A stretch of 64,000 nucleotides of DNA, from positions 62,001 through 126,000 of the forward strand of contig NZ_JSYP01000010.1 of assembly GCF_000813005.1 (NCBI RefSeq). Direction: 5' to 3'. Both the position numbers and the translations under genes were made by a program. The DNA is from Flavobacterium sp. KMS. Lineage in GTDB: Bacteria > Bacteroidota > Bacteroidia > Flavobacteriales > Flavobacteriaceae. Below the pieces are notes generated by a model. It did not search any database, was not told where the DNA came from, and saw only the letters and a list, made by a program, of their open reading frames with translations. Within the stretch, counting starts at the first letter, position 1. Each line of letters opens with the position of its first letter. Of the stretch, positions 1 to 7,176 are shown one piece after another.

Positions 1-1
1 A

Positions 2-49
2 AACGAAATCTTAGAGATCGTTGGTGGAGCGGAAGCTTTAAAAGGATAA
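2..49 (+). CDS. 3' end of a double-glycine leader peptide (partial)
   Basis: The frame starting at base 2 reads 15 codons to a TAA at 47-49 and ends with NEILEIVGGAEALKG. A hydrophobic-acidic helix followed by Gly-Gly is the C-terminal part of a double-glycine leader as found in Bacteroidetes natural-product precursors. Only five residues follow the GG, so this is either a leader with almost no core or a degenerate member of the family. The start lies outside the window. A Rho-independent terminator follows at 125-155, and a GG-peptide export locus lies just beyond it on the other strand. Confidence 0.5.
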   Translation, partial: NEILEIVGGAEALKG

Positions 50-124
50 GAAAAATTTTAATTTTTCAGATCTTCAAAATGCAAAGCATAGGAAGGATAA
101 GAAAAATTTACAATATATAAGAAG

Positions 125-155
125 AGCCGACAAGTAATTGTCGGTTCTTTTTTTT
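125..155 (+). terminator. Rho-independent terminator
   Basis: The arms at 125-133 (AGCCGACAA) and 138-146 (TTGTCGGTT, one G-T wobble) enclose a GTAA loop and are followed by eight T at 148-155. It would end transcription of the peptide gene entering from the left. On the minus strand the same stem lies just past the ABC ATPase stop but lacks a good U-tract. Confidence 0.8.
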
Positions 156-187
156 GCCAATAATTTTGATATTTTACAGAAACAAAC

Positions 188-823
188 TTATTTTAAGAAA
201 AGCTCTTCTTCAATTTTTATGAAGTGTTGCTTTTCAAATTCTCTAATTGCAGTATTCTTCACCAGAAAAATTTTGTCACAATCTTTGTATAGAATTTCTA
301 GAATATGCGAAGAGATAAAAACAATGCTGTCTTTTGATAATTCTCTAATGTAATTCATCAACAAATAATTAGATTCTAAATCGAGACCATTAAAAGGTTC
401 GTCAAAAATATAAATTGGATATTCTCTTTGGAATACGGCATTCATGTAAGCCTTTTTTTTCATTCCAGTCGAAAATGTCTTGATGAGTTTATCTTGTGAC
501 ACATCAAACAAATTGGTTTTATTTCCAGTTTTTAGATTTAGCAATTCTTTATAAAAATCTGAAAATTCTGTTGCAGTAAGTTCATCGTATATTGGTACTT
601 CAGTTGGAAAAAATGCTATTTCGTTATGTTTAATGGGCAAATCAATGTAGGATATTGTTCCTTCAAAATCTATTAGAGCAGTTATAATTTTAAATAATGT
701 AGTTTTACCTTCGCCATTTTTCCCAACGACTCCATATATTCCATTTTTTGAAATTGAAAGATTTATATCCTGTAAAACAGTTTTATTTCCAAATGCTTTC
801 TTCTTGATATTAATCTGTAACAT
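188..823 (-). CDS. ABC transporter ATP-binding protein, probable self-immunity
   Basis: This 211-residue protein is a single ABC ATPase domain. Walker A is GKNGEGKT at residues 34-41, the signature is a weak FSTGM at 117-121 instead of LSGGQ, Walker B ends in Asp141-Glu142 and the switch His is 173. The start overlaps the stop of the upstream permease gene by 14 bases, so the two are translationally coupled and form one transporter. It is the last gene of the minus-strand bacteriocin locus. ABC-2-type pairs in this position commonly protect the producer; that role is inferred from context, and lipid or drug export is the alternative. Confidence 0.85.
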   Translation of the reverse strand: MLQINIKKKAFGNKTVLQDINLSISKNGIYGVVGKNGEGKTTLFKIITALIDFEGTISYIDLPIKHNEIAFFPTEVPIYDELTATEFSDFYKELLNLKTGNKTNLFDVSQDKLIKTFSTGMKKKAYMNAVFQREYPIYIFDEPFNGLDLESNYLLMNYIRELSKDSIVFISSHILEILYKDCDKIFLVKNTAIREFEKQHFIKIEEELFLK

Positions 824-1712
824 ATTTCAAATTGTTTATTGTTTTTATAGACTTATAGTATAAATAAGGTAAAATTAAAAAAGGTATTCCAATTTGGATA
901 TTTATAATAAATAAAGCGAAAAAAATCTGTTGTAATAAACTATTACTAAAAAAAGCGTATTTAAACAAGATGCTAATTATTGGAAATAAAAAAACTAATG
1001 GTACAAACAGCAGTAAATCCCATTTTTTGAATACTAATAGACATAAAATTAAAGCTGTACTCAATAGTAAGGTGTTGTATATCGCAATTTGAATTTGCTT
1101 TAAAAGATATTTCCCAGAATCGAAAGAACTTATTTTTATATGAATTATGTTCTCTCTATTAAAGGATGGTAAACAGCCAATAAAAGAAACTAAAAATAAG
1201 CTGGCAAGATTTAGATTATCATTATTGTATTGGTCTCCCATTACATTAAGGAAAATAATCAAAGGTATAAAAAGGATAAGTTTATTTTTTCTAAAGCAAA
1301 TATGCCAAAATGGATCAAATAATCTGAAGGGATACTTTATGGTTTTAAGCCCTACTTTATTTAGTAGAATCAAGAAATACAGTATTAGAAAGTGTATTAT
1401 AAGAATATCCCAACGTTGGTTTATAAGATAAATAATTATAAACGGAAAACTATATATTGTGTATTCCAGGAACAATAAAAGACGATAATTTTTATTTACC
1501 CTCAATAGCTCTATGTCTTTTCTGTTCTGATGATAAAAGGCTATTTCTAAAGTTGTTATTAAAAAGAAATAATTGTATTTTGGAAATAATTGATTTAGAA
1601 AATAAATAATAACTGCGTAAAAAGCCAAGAACAATCCTATTGCTAAATAGTCATCTTTTGGTAATATTTTTCTAAATCGGATTAGGATTAAATACTTTAA
1701 TATTTTTATCAT
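810..1712 (-). CDS. multi-pass membrane protein, partner of the ABC ATPase
   Basis: This 300-residue, very hydrophobic protein has roughly seven or eight predicted spans, no signal peptide and basic loops such as RFRK near residue 14. There is no sequence motif that names its family. Its gene overlaps the downstream ATPase gene by 14 bases, and ABC-2 permeases of small bacteriocin-immunity transporters look like this, so it is read as the permease subunit. The call rests on topology and operon position, not on a recognised domain. Confidence 0.65.
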   Translation of the reverse strand: MIKILKYLILIRFRKILPKDDYLAIGLFLAFYAVIIYFLNQLFPKYNYFFLITTLEIAFYHQNRKDIELLRVNKNYRLLLFLEYTIYSFPFIIIYLINQRWDILIIHFLILYFLILLNKVGLKTIKYPFRLFDPFWHICFRKNKLILFIPLIIFLNVMGDQYNNDNLNLASLFLVSFIGCLPSFNRENIIHIKISSFDSGKYLLKQIQIAIYNTLLLSTALILCLLVFKKWDLLLFVPLVFLFPIISILFKYAFFSNSLLQQIFFALFIINIQIGIPFLILPYLYYKSIKTINNLKYVTD

Positions 1713-1820
1713 TTCTTATTTTAAAAAGCAGTCATTAAGCAAAATGTAAATATTATTTTCCTGCTATAAAGGCTGCAAAATAGATAAAAAAACAAAGCCG
1801 CAAATAATCAAATACAATTA

Positions 1821-1955
1821 TTATCCTTCAAACTCTTTTTTCCAAGCTTTTAAAATGCCAGAGAAATCCCATATCTTTTTTTGGTATTTTGTTACCAAAA
1901 ATATTAAAACAACAACATCAAATAATAAAAACAACAATATTATGTATAAGTTCAT
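1821..1955 (-). CDS. 44-residue single-span membrane micropeptide
   Basis: The open frame runs from ATG at 1953-1955 to TAA at 1821-1823. The N-terminal two thirds is one hydrophobic helix (starting MNLYIILLFLLF), followed by a basic, amphipathic tail with KYQKK and WKKEFEG. It is the last of three small frames of similar size and orientation between the exporter and the immunity pair. I do not recognise the family. Immunity peptide, small second bacteriocin or transporter accessory are all possible. Confidence 0.5.
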   Translation of the reverse strand: MNLYIILLFLLFDVVVLIFLVTKYQKKIWDFSGILKAWKKEFEG

Positions 1956-2025
1956 AGCTATTAATTTAAGTAGTATTGTGTATATATTGGTAAATCTCCG
2001 AAATTTTACATATTCATAGCATAAA

Positions 2026-2169
2026 TTATCTATTCATAAATGCATATGTAAATCTGCCCAATTCAAAACCAATATAAGTTAATATAGCTGATATCCATAA
2101 TAACCATACTATGAAATTGGTGGTTTCCTCTTTGGCATAAAGAGCGATTTTATTCATATACTTTTTCAT
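2026..2169 (-). CDS. 47-residue single-span membrane micropeptide
   Basis: The frame runs from ATG at 2167-2169 to TAA at 2026-2028. A charged N-terminus (MKKYMNKIALYAKEE) precedes one membrane helix at about residues 19-36 and a short basic end. The charged-then-hydrophobic layout differs from its 44-residue neighbour but matches the 43-residue frame upstream. No double-glycine leader is present, so it is unlikely to be a substrate of the C39 exporter. No function is assigned. Confidence 0.5.
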   Translation of the reverse strand: MKKYMNKIALYAKEETTNFIVWLLWISAILTYIGFELGRFTYAFMNR

Positions 2170-2206
2170 GTTTTATAGTTTAATTAGTTACTAGTTTTAA
2201 TCGTTG

Positions 2207-2338
2207 TTAATGGATGAAGTTATAATATGTTTTTCCTATTACGTATCCTGCAAAATATAAACTAGCCCATAATATAACTGCTGATAGCACTATCTTAGCA
2301 AGAGTGTCGATATTTATAAGATTGTTTTCTTTTTTCAT
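2207..2338 (-). CDS. 43-residue single-span membrane micropeptide
   Basis: The frame runs from ATG at 2336-2338 to TAA at 2207-2209. A polar start (MKKENNLINIDTLAK) leads into one hydrophobic helix at about residues 16-32 and a short tail ending YYNFIH. With the frames at 2026-2169 and 1821-1955 it makes a row of three single-span peptides. The 168 bases between it and the exporter gene show no other feature. The family is unknown. Confidence 0.5.
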   Translation of the reverse strand: MKKENNLINIDTLAKIVLSAVILWASLYFAGYVIGKTYYNFIH

Positions 2339-2506
2339 CATTTATATATTTTTAAGATAATAACACCCTAAATATAGAATTATTTATCATAACACTATAG
2401 TATTTGTAAACAAAATCTGTAAAAATATTATAAGTGAGTAAATAGAAGAAAGAATAATCAATTTTATTTTTGAGTTAGATTTAGTTTCATTACAGCAATA
2501 ATTATT

Positions 2507-4654
2507 TTATTCCCAGTATTCACTATAAAAATTTTTAGTTTCCATTAATTCTAAATGACTTCCTGATATGGAAACTGTTTTGTCTTCTAGAATATAAATA
2601 GTGTCGGCTATGTTTTTTAGCATATTTAAGCGATGTGAGATAAAAAAAATGGCACATTCTTTTTTAATTTTTTGCAATAGATTTATAGTAAATTGTTCTG
2701 TGTTTCGATCCATTGCAGCGGTAGCTTCATCCAGAATTAAAAATTGAGGTTTTTTGTATACTGCTCTAGCCAAAGATATAATCTGTTTTTGACCTCCTGA
2801 TAAATTGATTCCTTCTTCACCAAGAATAGTTGTTAAGCCTTGAGGCAATTGACTAAAATAAAAATCAAAACCATATTCGGTTATAAATTTCATGAAACCT
2901 TCTGGTGTTTCCTCTTTGCCAAGTAAAATGTTATCAATAACGGTTCCTTTAAAAATGGTAATTTCCTGAGGTATCACAGCCAGTAAATCTCTGTAGTGTT
3001 TAAGACCAATTTCTTTAAGGGAGTATTTATTATTTACAATAATATTTCCGTTTTCAAAATCATAAAAGCGCTGTAATATTTGCCCTAAGGTGCTTTTCCC
3101 GCTTCCACTTTCTCCAACAACAGCTATAAACTTACCTTTTTCCATATCTATATTTACATCATGGAAAAGTTCACTTCTTCCTGCAAATCGAAAAGAAAGA
3201 TTTTGAATAGAAATTTTCTCAATTTCAAAAACTTCTAAACCATCTTCAGTTTCTTTTTCTATCGATGCAAATTCATACATTCTATTAAAAGCAATTTTAG
3301 CCTCATTTATAGGAATTGATATTAGAGCTAAATTTGCAATAGAAGGGAGCAAAGCTCCTACAATGCCTAATATAGCCATCAATTCACCAATTTTAATTTC
3401 ATCATTAAAAACCTGAACAGAAGTATAAATCAAAATACTGATTGAAAAAATAAGACTCGCCAATCCAGATTGCCAAGACAGGGTGATGTTGATTTTTCCT
3501 AGATTGAATTTTTTTTCTTGAAAATCAGAAAAAATATGTTCGTTTAATTTATTAAAAAGAGGTTGTTTATTGTCAATTTTTATAGTTGAAATCCCTTGAA
3601 TAGTATTGATATAATTACTTTCATTAAGAGCGTAACTCTGCATAACTTCTTTTTGAGAGTCCATTATTTTTTTATTTTTACTATAAATAATGAAAAAATA
3701 TATAGGCAAACTTAATAAGGAAATTAAGCCCAGCTTCCATGAATAACCAAACAGGAATACTAACGAAATGATGGCTACTAAAACATCAATAACTAAAGTA
3801 CTGGTGAGCATTTTAATTACACCTTGTACACGTTGTACATCGTTTAATCGTGCTACTAGTTCTCCTATTTGTCGAGTATCAAAAAAAGGTTTTGGCAATT
3901 GTAAAAGAGAAGAAAAAAATGAATTGTTTATTCGGTTATTAAAATCTTTGGATTGTTGTAGTAAGAAGTATTCTCTTAAAACAGCTATTCCTACTTTGGC
4001 CAAAAGCAAAATGACTAATAGAGAAATTCCTGAGATTAGCTTTTTGATATTGTGTGAAGGTAAAATATCATCTATGAGTTTTTGAGAAAATAATGCCATC
4101 GACATTCCTAAACTAGCGATAAAAATACCTAGTAAAACAGAAATCCCAATAAGTTTGTAATCTTCCTTCACTACGTCCAGAAACCATTTTATCTGAGCTT
4201 TTTTATCTGTCTTTTCAGTTATGAAATTTTCATTTGGTTCCAGGGTCAAGCAAGTTTTTGAAATCCAAATTGTTCCTAACTCTTCTATGGATAAATGGTA
4301 AAGACCTTTTGCAGGATCTCCAATCAAGAAACCTTTGCTATCATCATATTTATAACACACAATATAATGTTGCAGTTGGTTGTCTATAAGGACATGAAGA
4401 ATAACAGGTTGTTTGTGAGTAATAAGCGTTTTTATATCTGCCTCACAACCTTCTGCCATAAAACCTAATTTATTTGCAGCTTGGTAAAGCCCTAGTATTG
4501 TAGTACCTTGTTTTGTTGTGCCACTTATTTCTCGAAGTTTTTCGGTAGACTGATTCCCGCTATATAATTTTATAATCGATAATAAACAGGCTACGCCACA
4601 ATCGGATTGGTCTAATTGTAGTGTATGTGTTTTTTGGATTAGTTTTATCTTCAT
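2507..4654 (-). CDS. C39 peptidase-containing ABC exporter (PCAT)
   Basis: This 715-residue fusion has an N-terminal C39 cysteine protease, a six-span ABC exporter domain and a nucleotide-binding domain. The protease triad is visible as Cys19 in QSDCGVAC, His96 in LQHYIV and Asp113 in GDP. The ATPase part has Walker A GESGSGKST, signature LSGGQ and Walker B LILDEATAAMD. PCATs cut the leader after Gly-Gly and export the core across the inner membrane. The obvious substrate is the GG precursor at 6707-6910; the GG precursors at 9125 and 13156 may also be served. It lies 6 bases downstream of the redoxin gene. Confidence 0.95.
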   Translation of the reverse strand: MKIKLIQKTHTLQLDQSDCGVACLLSIIKLYSGNQSTEKLREISGTTKQGTTILGLYQAANKLGFMAEGCEADIKTLITHKQPVILHVLIDNQLQHYIVCYKYDDSKGFLIGDPAKGLYHLSIEELGTIWISKTCLTLEPNENFITEKTDKKAQIKWFLDVVKEDYKLIGISVLLGIFIASLGMSMALFSQKLIDDILPSHNIKKLISGISLLVILLLAKVGIAVLREYFLLQQSKDFNNRINNSFFSSLLQLPKPFFDTRQIGELVARLNDVQRVQGVIKMLTSTLVIDVLVAIISLVFLFGYSWKLGLISLLSLPIYFFIIYSKNKKIMDSQKEVMQSYALNESNYINTIQGISTIKIDNKQPLFNKLNEHIFSDFQEKKFNLGKINITLSWQSGLASLIFSISILIYTSVQVFNDEIKIGELMAILGIVGALLPSIANLALISIPINEAKIAFNRMYEFASIEKETEDGLEVFEIEKISIQNLSFRFAGRSELFHDVNIDMEKGKFIAVVGESGSGKSTLGQILQRFYDFENGNIIVNNKYSLKEIGLKHYRDLLAVIPQEITIFKGTVIDNILLGKEETPEGFMKFITEYGFDFYFSQLPQGLTTILGEEGINLSGGQKQIISLARAVYKKPQFLILDEATAAMDRNTEQFTINLLQKIKKECAIFFISHRLNMLKNIADTIYILEDKTVSISGSHLELMETKNFYSEYWE

Positions 4655-4660
4655 TATATG

Positions 4661-5182
4661 TTATTGTGGATTCATTTTTTTTATCAAAACGTCGATTTTA
4701 GTCTGACCTTTTATTTTCTCAATTAGGTTCTGTTCTTTATCATAAAGGACTAAACATGGCAATGACTTAATATCAAAAGTAGAAGCGAAAGTAACTTTGT
4801 TATCACATAAAAAATAAACGTTGTCATAAGTGGTTAATTGATGTTTTTGGGCAAATATTTTTATGTTTTCCGGTTTTTCAAATGAGACGAAAATTAATTG
4901 GAAATTACTCAAACGCTCCATGTTTTCTTTAATCATTTTAGCTTCTTCATGGCAAAATTCACAATCTGTATTAAAATAAATAAAAATTGTTGCAGTCTCT
5001 TTCTTTAATTTTTGATTGGTGAAGATTCCTCCTTTTATATCTTGATATGAAAATTCAGGGATGCTTTTTATATTTTGTGCAATCTCTTTTTTATGATTTA
5101 TCTGAGATACGATTAAGTAACCTAAAAAAAGTAAAATGCCAATGAATGTTATAAGAAGAATGATTTTTATGGTGCTTTTCAT
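4661..5182 (-). CDS. membrane-anchored thioredoxin-like redoxin
   Basis: This 173-residue protein has an N-terminal membrane helix at about residues 8-26 and a thioredoxin/AhpC-TSA-like domain with the active site Cys74-Glu-Phe-Cys77 in YFNTDCEFCHEE, plus a later LPCLVL segment where the cis-proline is expected. The domain would face the periplasm. The start ATG overlaps the TGA of the upstream gene in an ATGA, so translation is coupled. The precursor at 6707-6910 has exactly two core cysteines, so a role in forming or repairing that disulfide is a reasonable inference. Confidence 0.8.
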   Translation of the reverse strand: MKSTIKIILLITFIGILLFLGYLIVSQINHKKEIAQNIKSIPEFSYQDIKGGIFTNQKLKKETATIFIYFNTDCEFCHEEAKMIKENMERLSNFQLIFVSFEKPENIKIFAQKHQLTTYDNVYFLCDNKVTFASTFDIKSLPCLVLYDKEQNLIEKIKGQTKIDVLIKKMNPQ

Positions 5183-5349
5183 TTTTTTTCTTTTTTATTT
5201 ATTACAATTACTATAATTGTACAAATAGCAGGAAGCATTTTGGCTAAAGTTATTAGTAGAGTTCCTTCGTCATAAATGAAATAATTTACTACATAAATTG
5301 TAATCATAATGCAGCTTAAAATAAAAAGAATTTTTCTAAATATTTGCAT
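5179..5349 (-). CDS. 56-residue two-span membrane protein
   Basis: The frame runs from ATG at 5347-5349 to TGA at 5179-5181. It fits exactly between the membrane protein gene ending at 5351 (1-base gap) and the redoxin gene, whose ATG overlaps its stop. Two hydrophobic segments, at about residues 7-26 and 39-50, flank a short acidic linker (YDEGT), and the C-terminus is basic (NKKEKK). The coupling on both sides is strong evidence that it is real. The family is unknown; the topology suits a small transporter or immunity subunit. Confidence 0.7.
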   Translation of the reverse strand: MQIFRKILFILSCIMITIYVVNYFIYDEGTLLITLAKMLPAICTIIVIVINKKEKK

Positions 5350-5350
5350 T

Positions 5351-5983
5351 TTAAGAATAATTAAGGGTAAAAAACATAACGATAGTTATCCATAATAATA
5401 AAGTGGGACCATAACTATAAGCCACAATTTTAAGCCCTTTATCCATATTGGTTTCGGTTTCTTTGCCTATAAAATAAGCAAGGATAAGCCAGTATGCCAA
5501 CTCGAATAAATTGAGTGTTTGAAACGGATAAATAAACCAAGATTCTAAATCTTTGTAGCCTACTATATTTAATGCTGATAAGGGGTAGAAATATTGAATA
5601 TCCTCTAAATCGTATTTGGTTTGAAAAAAATAGAACCAAATAATTTTAGTAATAGGAACAAGCAGAAAGACAAACTCAGCTTTAATTGCAATAGTCCATA
5701 ATGATTTGTATGCTACTTCTTTCTGGCTAAAAAAATAAGTACCCATGTATAACACAATGGCGATTACACTTGTTTTTATTGTAATGTATACAGGAATGAA
5801 AAAATAAGAAACCCACTTCCATTTATTTTGAATTTCAAAAAAGTGGTTTAGTTGTTGAGAGCTTAGATTTTCTGCCATTGAATTGTAAAGTAACTTGTCA
5901 ATATTTAAAACTGATTTTATAATCTCAGTAATTAGGATTAAAGCGATAGAAAGAAACAAGCATTTAATAAAAGGATTTTTCAT
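5351..5983 (-). CDS. multi-pass membrane protein of the bacteriocin operon (Yip1-like topology)
   Basis: This 210-residue protein has about five membrane segments and an extra-membrane region at residues 30-60. The overall layout recalls Yip1/YIF1-type small membrane proteins, which are often found in Bacteroidetes peptide-export loci, but no diagnostic motif was found and that label is tentative. It begins the coupled block 5351-5983, 5179-5349, 4661-5182, 2507-4654. The role is inferred only from position: maturation, immunity or export. Confidence 0.6.
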   Translation of the reverse strand: MKNPFIKCLFLSIALILITEIIKSVLNIDKLLYNSMAENLSSQQLNHFFEIQNKWKWVSYFFIPVYITIKTSVIAIVLYMGTYFFSQKEVAYKSLWTIAIKAEFVFLLVPITKIIWFYFFQTKYDLEDIQYFYPLSALNIVGYKDLESWFIYPFQTLNLFELAYWLILAYFIGKETETNMDKGLKIVAYSYGPTLLLWITIVMFFTLNYS

Positions 5984-6022
5984 TTTTTTTCATTTAAAAA
6001 TACGCAACAATCCTTCCTTGAT

Positions 6023-6121
6023 TTATGCAGCATGAAGTACAGAACAGATATGTGTTTTTAAAATATTTAATAACGATTCTTGATTACAAGAAGGATTGCA
6101 AACTTGTGTTATAAACATCAT
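6023..6121 (-). CDS. possible 32-residue cysteine peptide
   Basis: The frame runs from ATG at 6119-6121 to TAA at 6023-6025, between the TatA-like gene and the multi-pass membrane protein gene. It contains three cysteines, two as CNPSC near residue 8 and one near residue 26. It has neither a GG leader nor a membrane helix. The segment also carries a 9-bp inverted repeat (CAATCCTTC and GAAGGATTG), so it may instead be a non-coding spacer. Weak call. Confidence 0.2.
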   Translation of the reverse strand: MMFITQVCNPSCNQESLLNILKTHICSVLHAA

Positions 6122-6142
6122 AAAAATAAAAGATTGAGTTTA

Positions 6143-6310
6143 TTATTTATTTTCAGTTTCATCTTCTTTAAGATTGTCATTAGATGCTTTTTTAAATTCT
6201 TTGATGCCATTTCCGATACCTTTCATTAATTCAGGTATTTTTTTTCCTCCAAATAATAATATAATTGCAAGGATTATAAGTAAAATTTCTGTAGTTCCTA
6301 ATCTTCCCAT
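6143..6310 (-). CDS. tatA: TatA/MttA-like protein
   Basis: The 55 residues from the ATG at 6308-6310 are a typical TatA: a short N-terminus, one membrane helix ending in the [15 protein letters not shown] hinge, an amphipathic helix and an acidic tail. TatA forms the channel of the twin-arginine translocase. The frame continues upstream without a stop to 6460, adding a 50-residue stretch that resembles a separate micropeptide. The internal ATG is preferred because it gives a full-length TatA and is preceded by an A-rich tract. A lone tatA inside a peptide-export operon is unusual, so it may be a specialised paralog. Confidence 0.8.
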   Translation of the reverse strand: MGRLGTTEILLIILAIILLFGGKKIPELMKGIGNGIKEFKKASNDNLKEDETENK

Positions 6311-6460
6311 AGATTTTGTTTTTAATAAAAACGACCTCAAACAAAGTTTGTTTAAAAGGTCGCTTTTAAATGAATTATTTGTTAGTCTTTTTTTATGGAA
6401 TCTGTATCCTAATCCAATTATTATAACTAGAAGAGATAAAATTAATACCGAATTATTCAT
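6311..6460 (-). CDS. micropeptide region fused in frame to the TatA-like gene
   Basis: From the ATG at 6458-6460 the frame encodes a hydrophobic segment ([20 protein letters not shown]) that resembles the 29-residue peptide at 6611-6700: a run of Ile, then G-Y-R-aromatic and basic residues. The next 20 or so codons lie in a hairpin (6332-6362) and read straight into tatA. This is either a micropeptide that lost its stop or a true 105-residue fusion. Confidence 0.45.
6332..6362 (-). terminator. hairpin with U-tract between the micropeptide region and tatA
   Basis: CGACCT at 6332-6337 pairs with AGGTCG at 6357-6362, and the inner AAACAAA/TTTGTTT can extend the stem. On the minus strand the stem is followed by TTTTTATT. 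It looks like an attenuating terminator that would reduce expression of everything below the bacteriocin, as is common for peptide operons. Confidence 0.5.
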
Positions 6461-6559
6461 AATTTTATTAATTCAGATGTTTTTTTCCGAACAAAAAAAG
6501 TATAATAAATATTGGCAAAAGTTATGAAAACCCGATTTTTCCATAAAATAAGTTTTAAG

Positions 6560-6588
6560 TAACCTCAAACATATTATATTTGAGGTTA
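6560..6588 (-). terminator. 10-bp perfect stem downstream of the bacteriocin gene
   Basis: TAACCTCAAA at 6560-6569 and TTTGAGGTTA at 6579-6588 form a perfect stem with a 9-base loop. It lies between the 29-residue micropeptide and the TatA reading frame. The minus-strand tail is only ACTTAAAAC, so it may act as a processing or stabilising hairpin rather than a strong terminator. Its CCTCAAA arm recurs in the next hairpin at 6333-6339. Confidence 0.4.
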
Positions 6589-6610
6589 AATATTTTAAAC
6601 AGAGGCAAAA

Positions 6611-6700
6611 TCATTTTTTTCTGTCCTTATAAATTTTATACCTATAACCTATTGCTATTATTATAATTAGCAACATCATTGTTATTGACCCTCTGTTCAT
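6611..6700 (-). CDS. 29-residue membrane micropeptide next to the bacteriocin
   Basis: The frame runs from ATG at 6698-6700 to TGA at 6611-6613, starting 6 bases after the bacteriocin stop. After a short polar start it has one helix (TMMLLIIIIAIGYRYK) and a basic end (IYKDRKK). The IGYRYK part matches the start of the TatA-fused frame ([10 protein letters not shown]), which argues that it is translated and belongs to a small family. A minimal immunity peptide is the simplest guess. Confidence 0.5.
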   Translation of the reverse strand: MNRGSITMMLLIIIIAIGYRYKIYKDRKK

Positions 6701-6706
6701 AATTTT

Positions 6707-6910
6707 TTAATTTAGTAGAAAACAAGCAGCAGTTGCTAGACCACCAACTAATGGATTCAAACCTGCTGCAACACCAGCAGCTAAGCCAGTTAAAGCACAA
6801 CCCCATTCTCTGGAAGTTGAACTCCCACCACCAGTATCATCATCGTCTTTTTTAGGTTTTATTTGACCTCCTAATAAAATTTCCATTTGATTTAATTCTA
6901 ATTTTTTCAT
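6707..6910 (-). CDS. microcin/class II-type bacteriocin precursor with GG leader
   Basis: This 67-residue precursor has leader MKKLELNQMEILLGG, a double-glycine type expected to be cut after Gly15 by the C39 exporter. The core opens with a hydrophilic stretch holding four Asp and a GGGSSTS linker, then a Gly/Ala-rich hydrophobic segment bounded by Cys38 and Cys63. One disulfide spanning a Gly-rich membrane-active helix recalls class IIa microcins and circular or pore-forming bacteriocins. It heads the minus-strand locus and is divergent from the regulator gene at 7277. The antibacterial role is inferred from the layout. Confidence 0.8.
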   Translation of the reverse strand: MKKLELNQMEILLGGQIKPKKDDDDTGGGSSTSREWGCALTGLAAGVAAGLNPLVGGLATAACFLLN

Positions 6911-7081
6911 GATATAAATATTTAATTGGTTAATATTAATTTTATTGAATTCCCATTTGCTTTATTTTTAAAGGTTATAAAACAATTAAACAATCCTATT
7001 CTTTCTCTAAATTATAATTTATAGAAAAATAGAGTATTCTAAAGTAACGTCTTACTAAAAAACAATCTCGTTTTCTTTTGT

Positions 7082-7113
7082 CAAAACTATGTCAAACATC
7101 ATATTGAAAGCAA
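7082..7113 (-). promoter_or_regulatory. possible promoter of the bacteriocin operon
   Basis: On the minus strand TTG at 7111-7113 is followed after 21 bases by TAGTTTTG at 7082-7089, matching the Bacteroidetes pattern TTG-N19-23-TAnnTTTG. It would leave an untranslated leader of about 165 bases before the ATG at 6910. In AT-rich DNA such matches also occur by chance. Confidence 0.3.
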
Positions 7114-7146
7114 ATAGTCGTTATCTGGATTCCCGAATTTCGACAA

Positions 7147-7162
7147 GCAATTCAGGAATTGC
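7147..7162. promoter_or_regulatory. dyad copy A
   Basis: GCAATTCAGGAATTGC is a perfect 7-2-7 palindrome 115 bases before the first TPR-AraC regulator gene, in the gap shared with the divergent bacteriocin gene. It shares the core AATTCAGGAATT with copies at 9034-9049 and 13056-13071. The outer pair differs from copy B but is compensated in the other arm, which suggests that symmetry is kept. Confidence 0.45.
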
Positions 7163-7176
7163 AATTTATTATAAAT

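Noticed and set aside
138..353. 71-codon plus-strand frame over the ABC ATPase gene
   Set aside because: It is antisense to a clear ATPase gene and has no recognisable motif.
1147..1431. 94-codon plus-strand frame inside the permease gene
   Set aside because: Shadow of the membrane protein gene on the other strand; no start signal or family.
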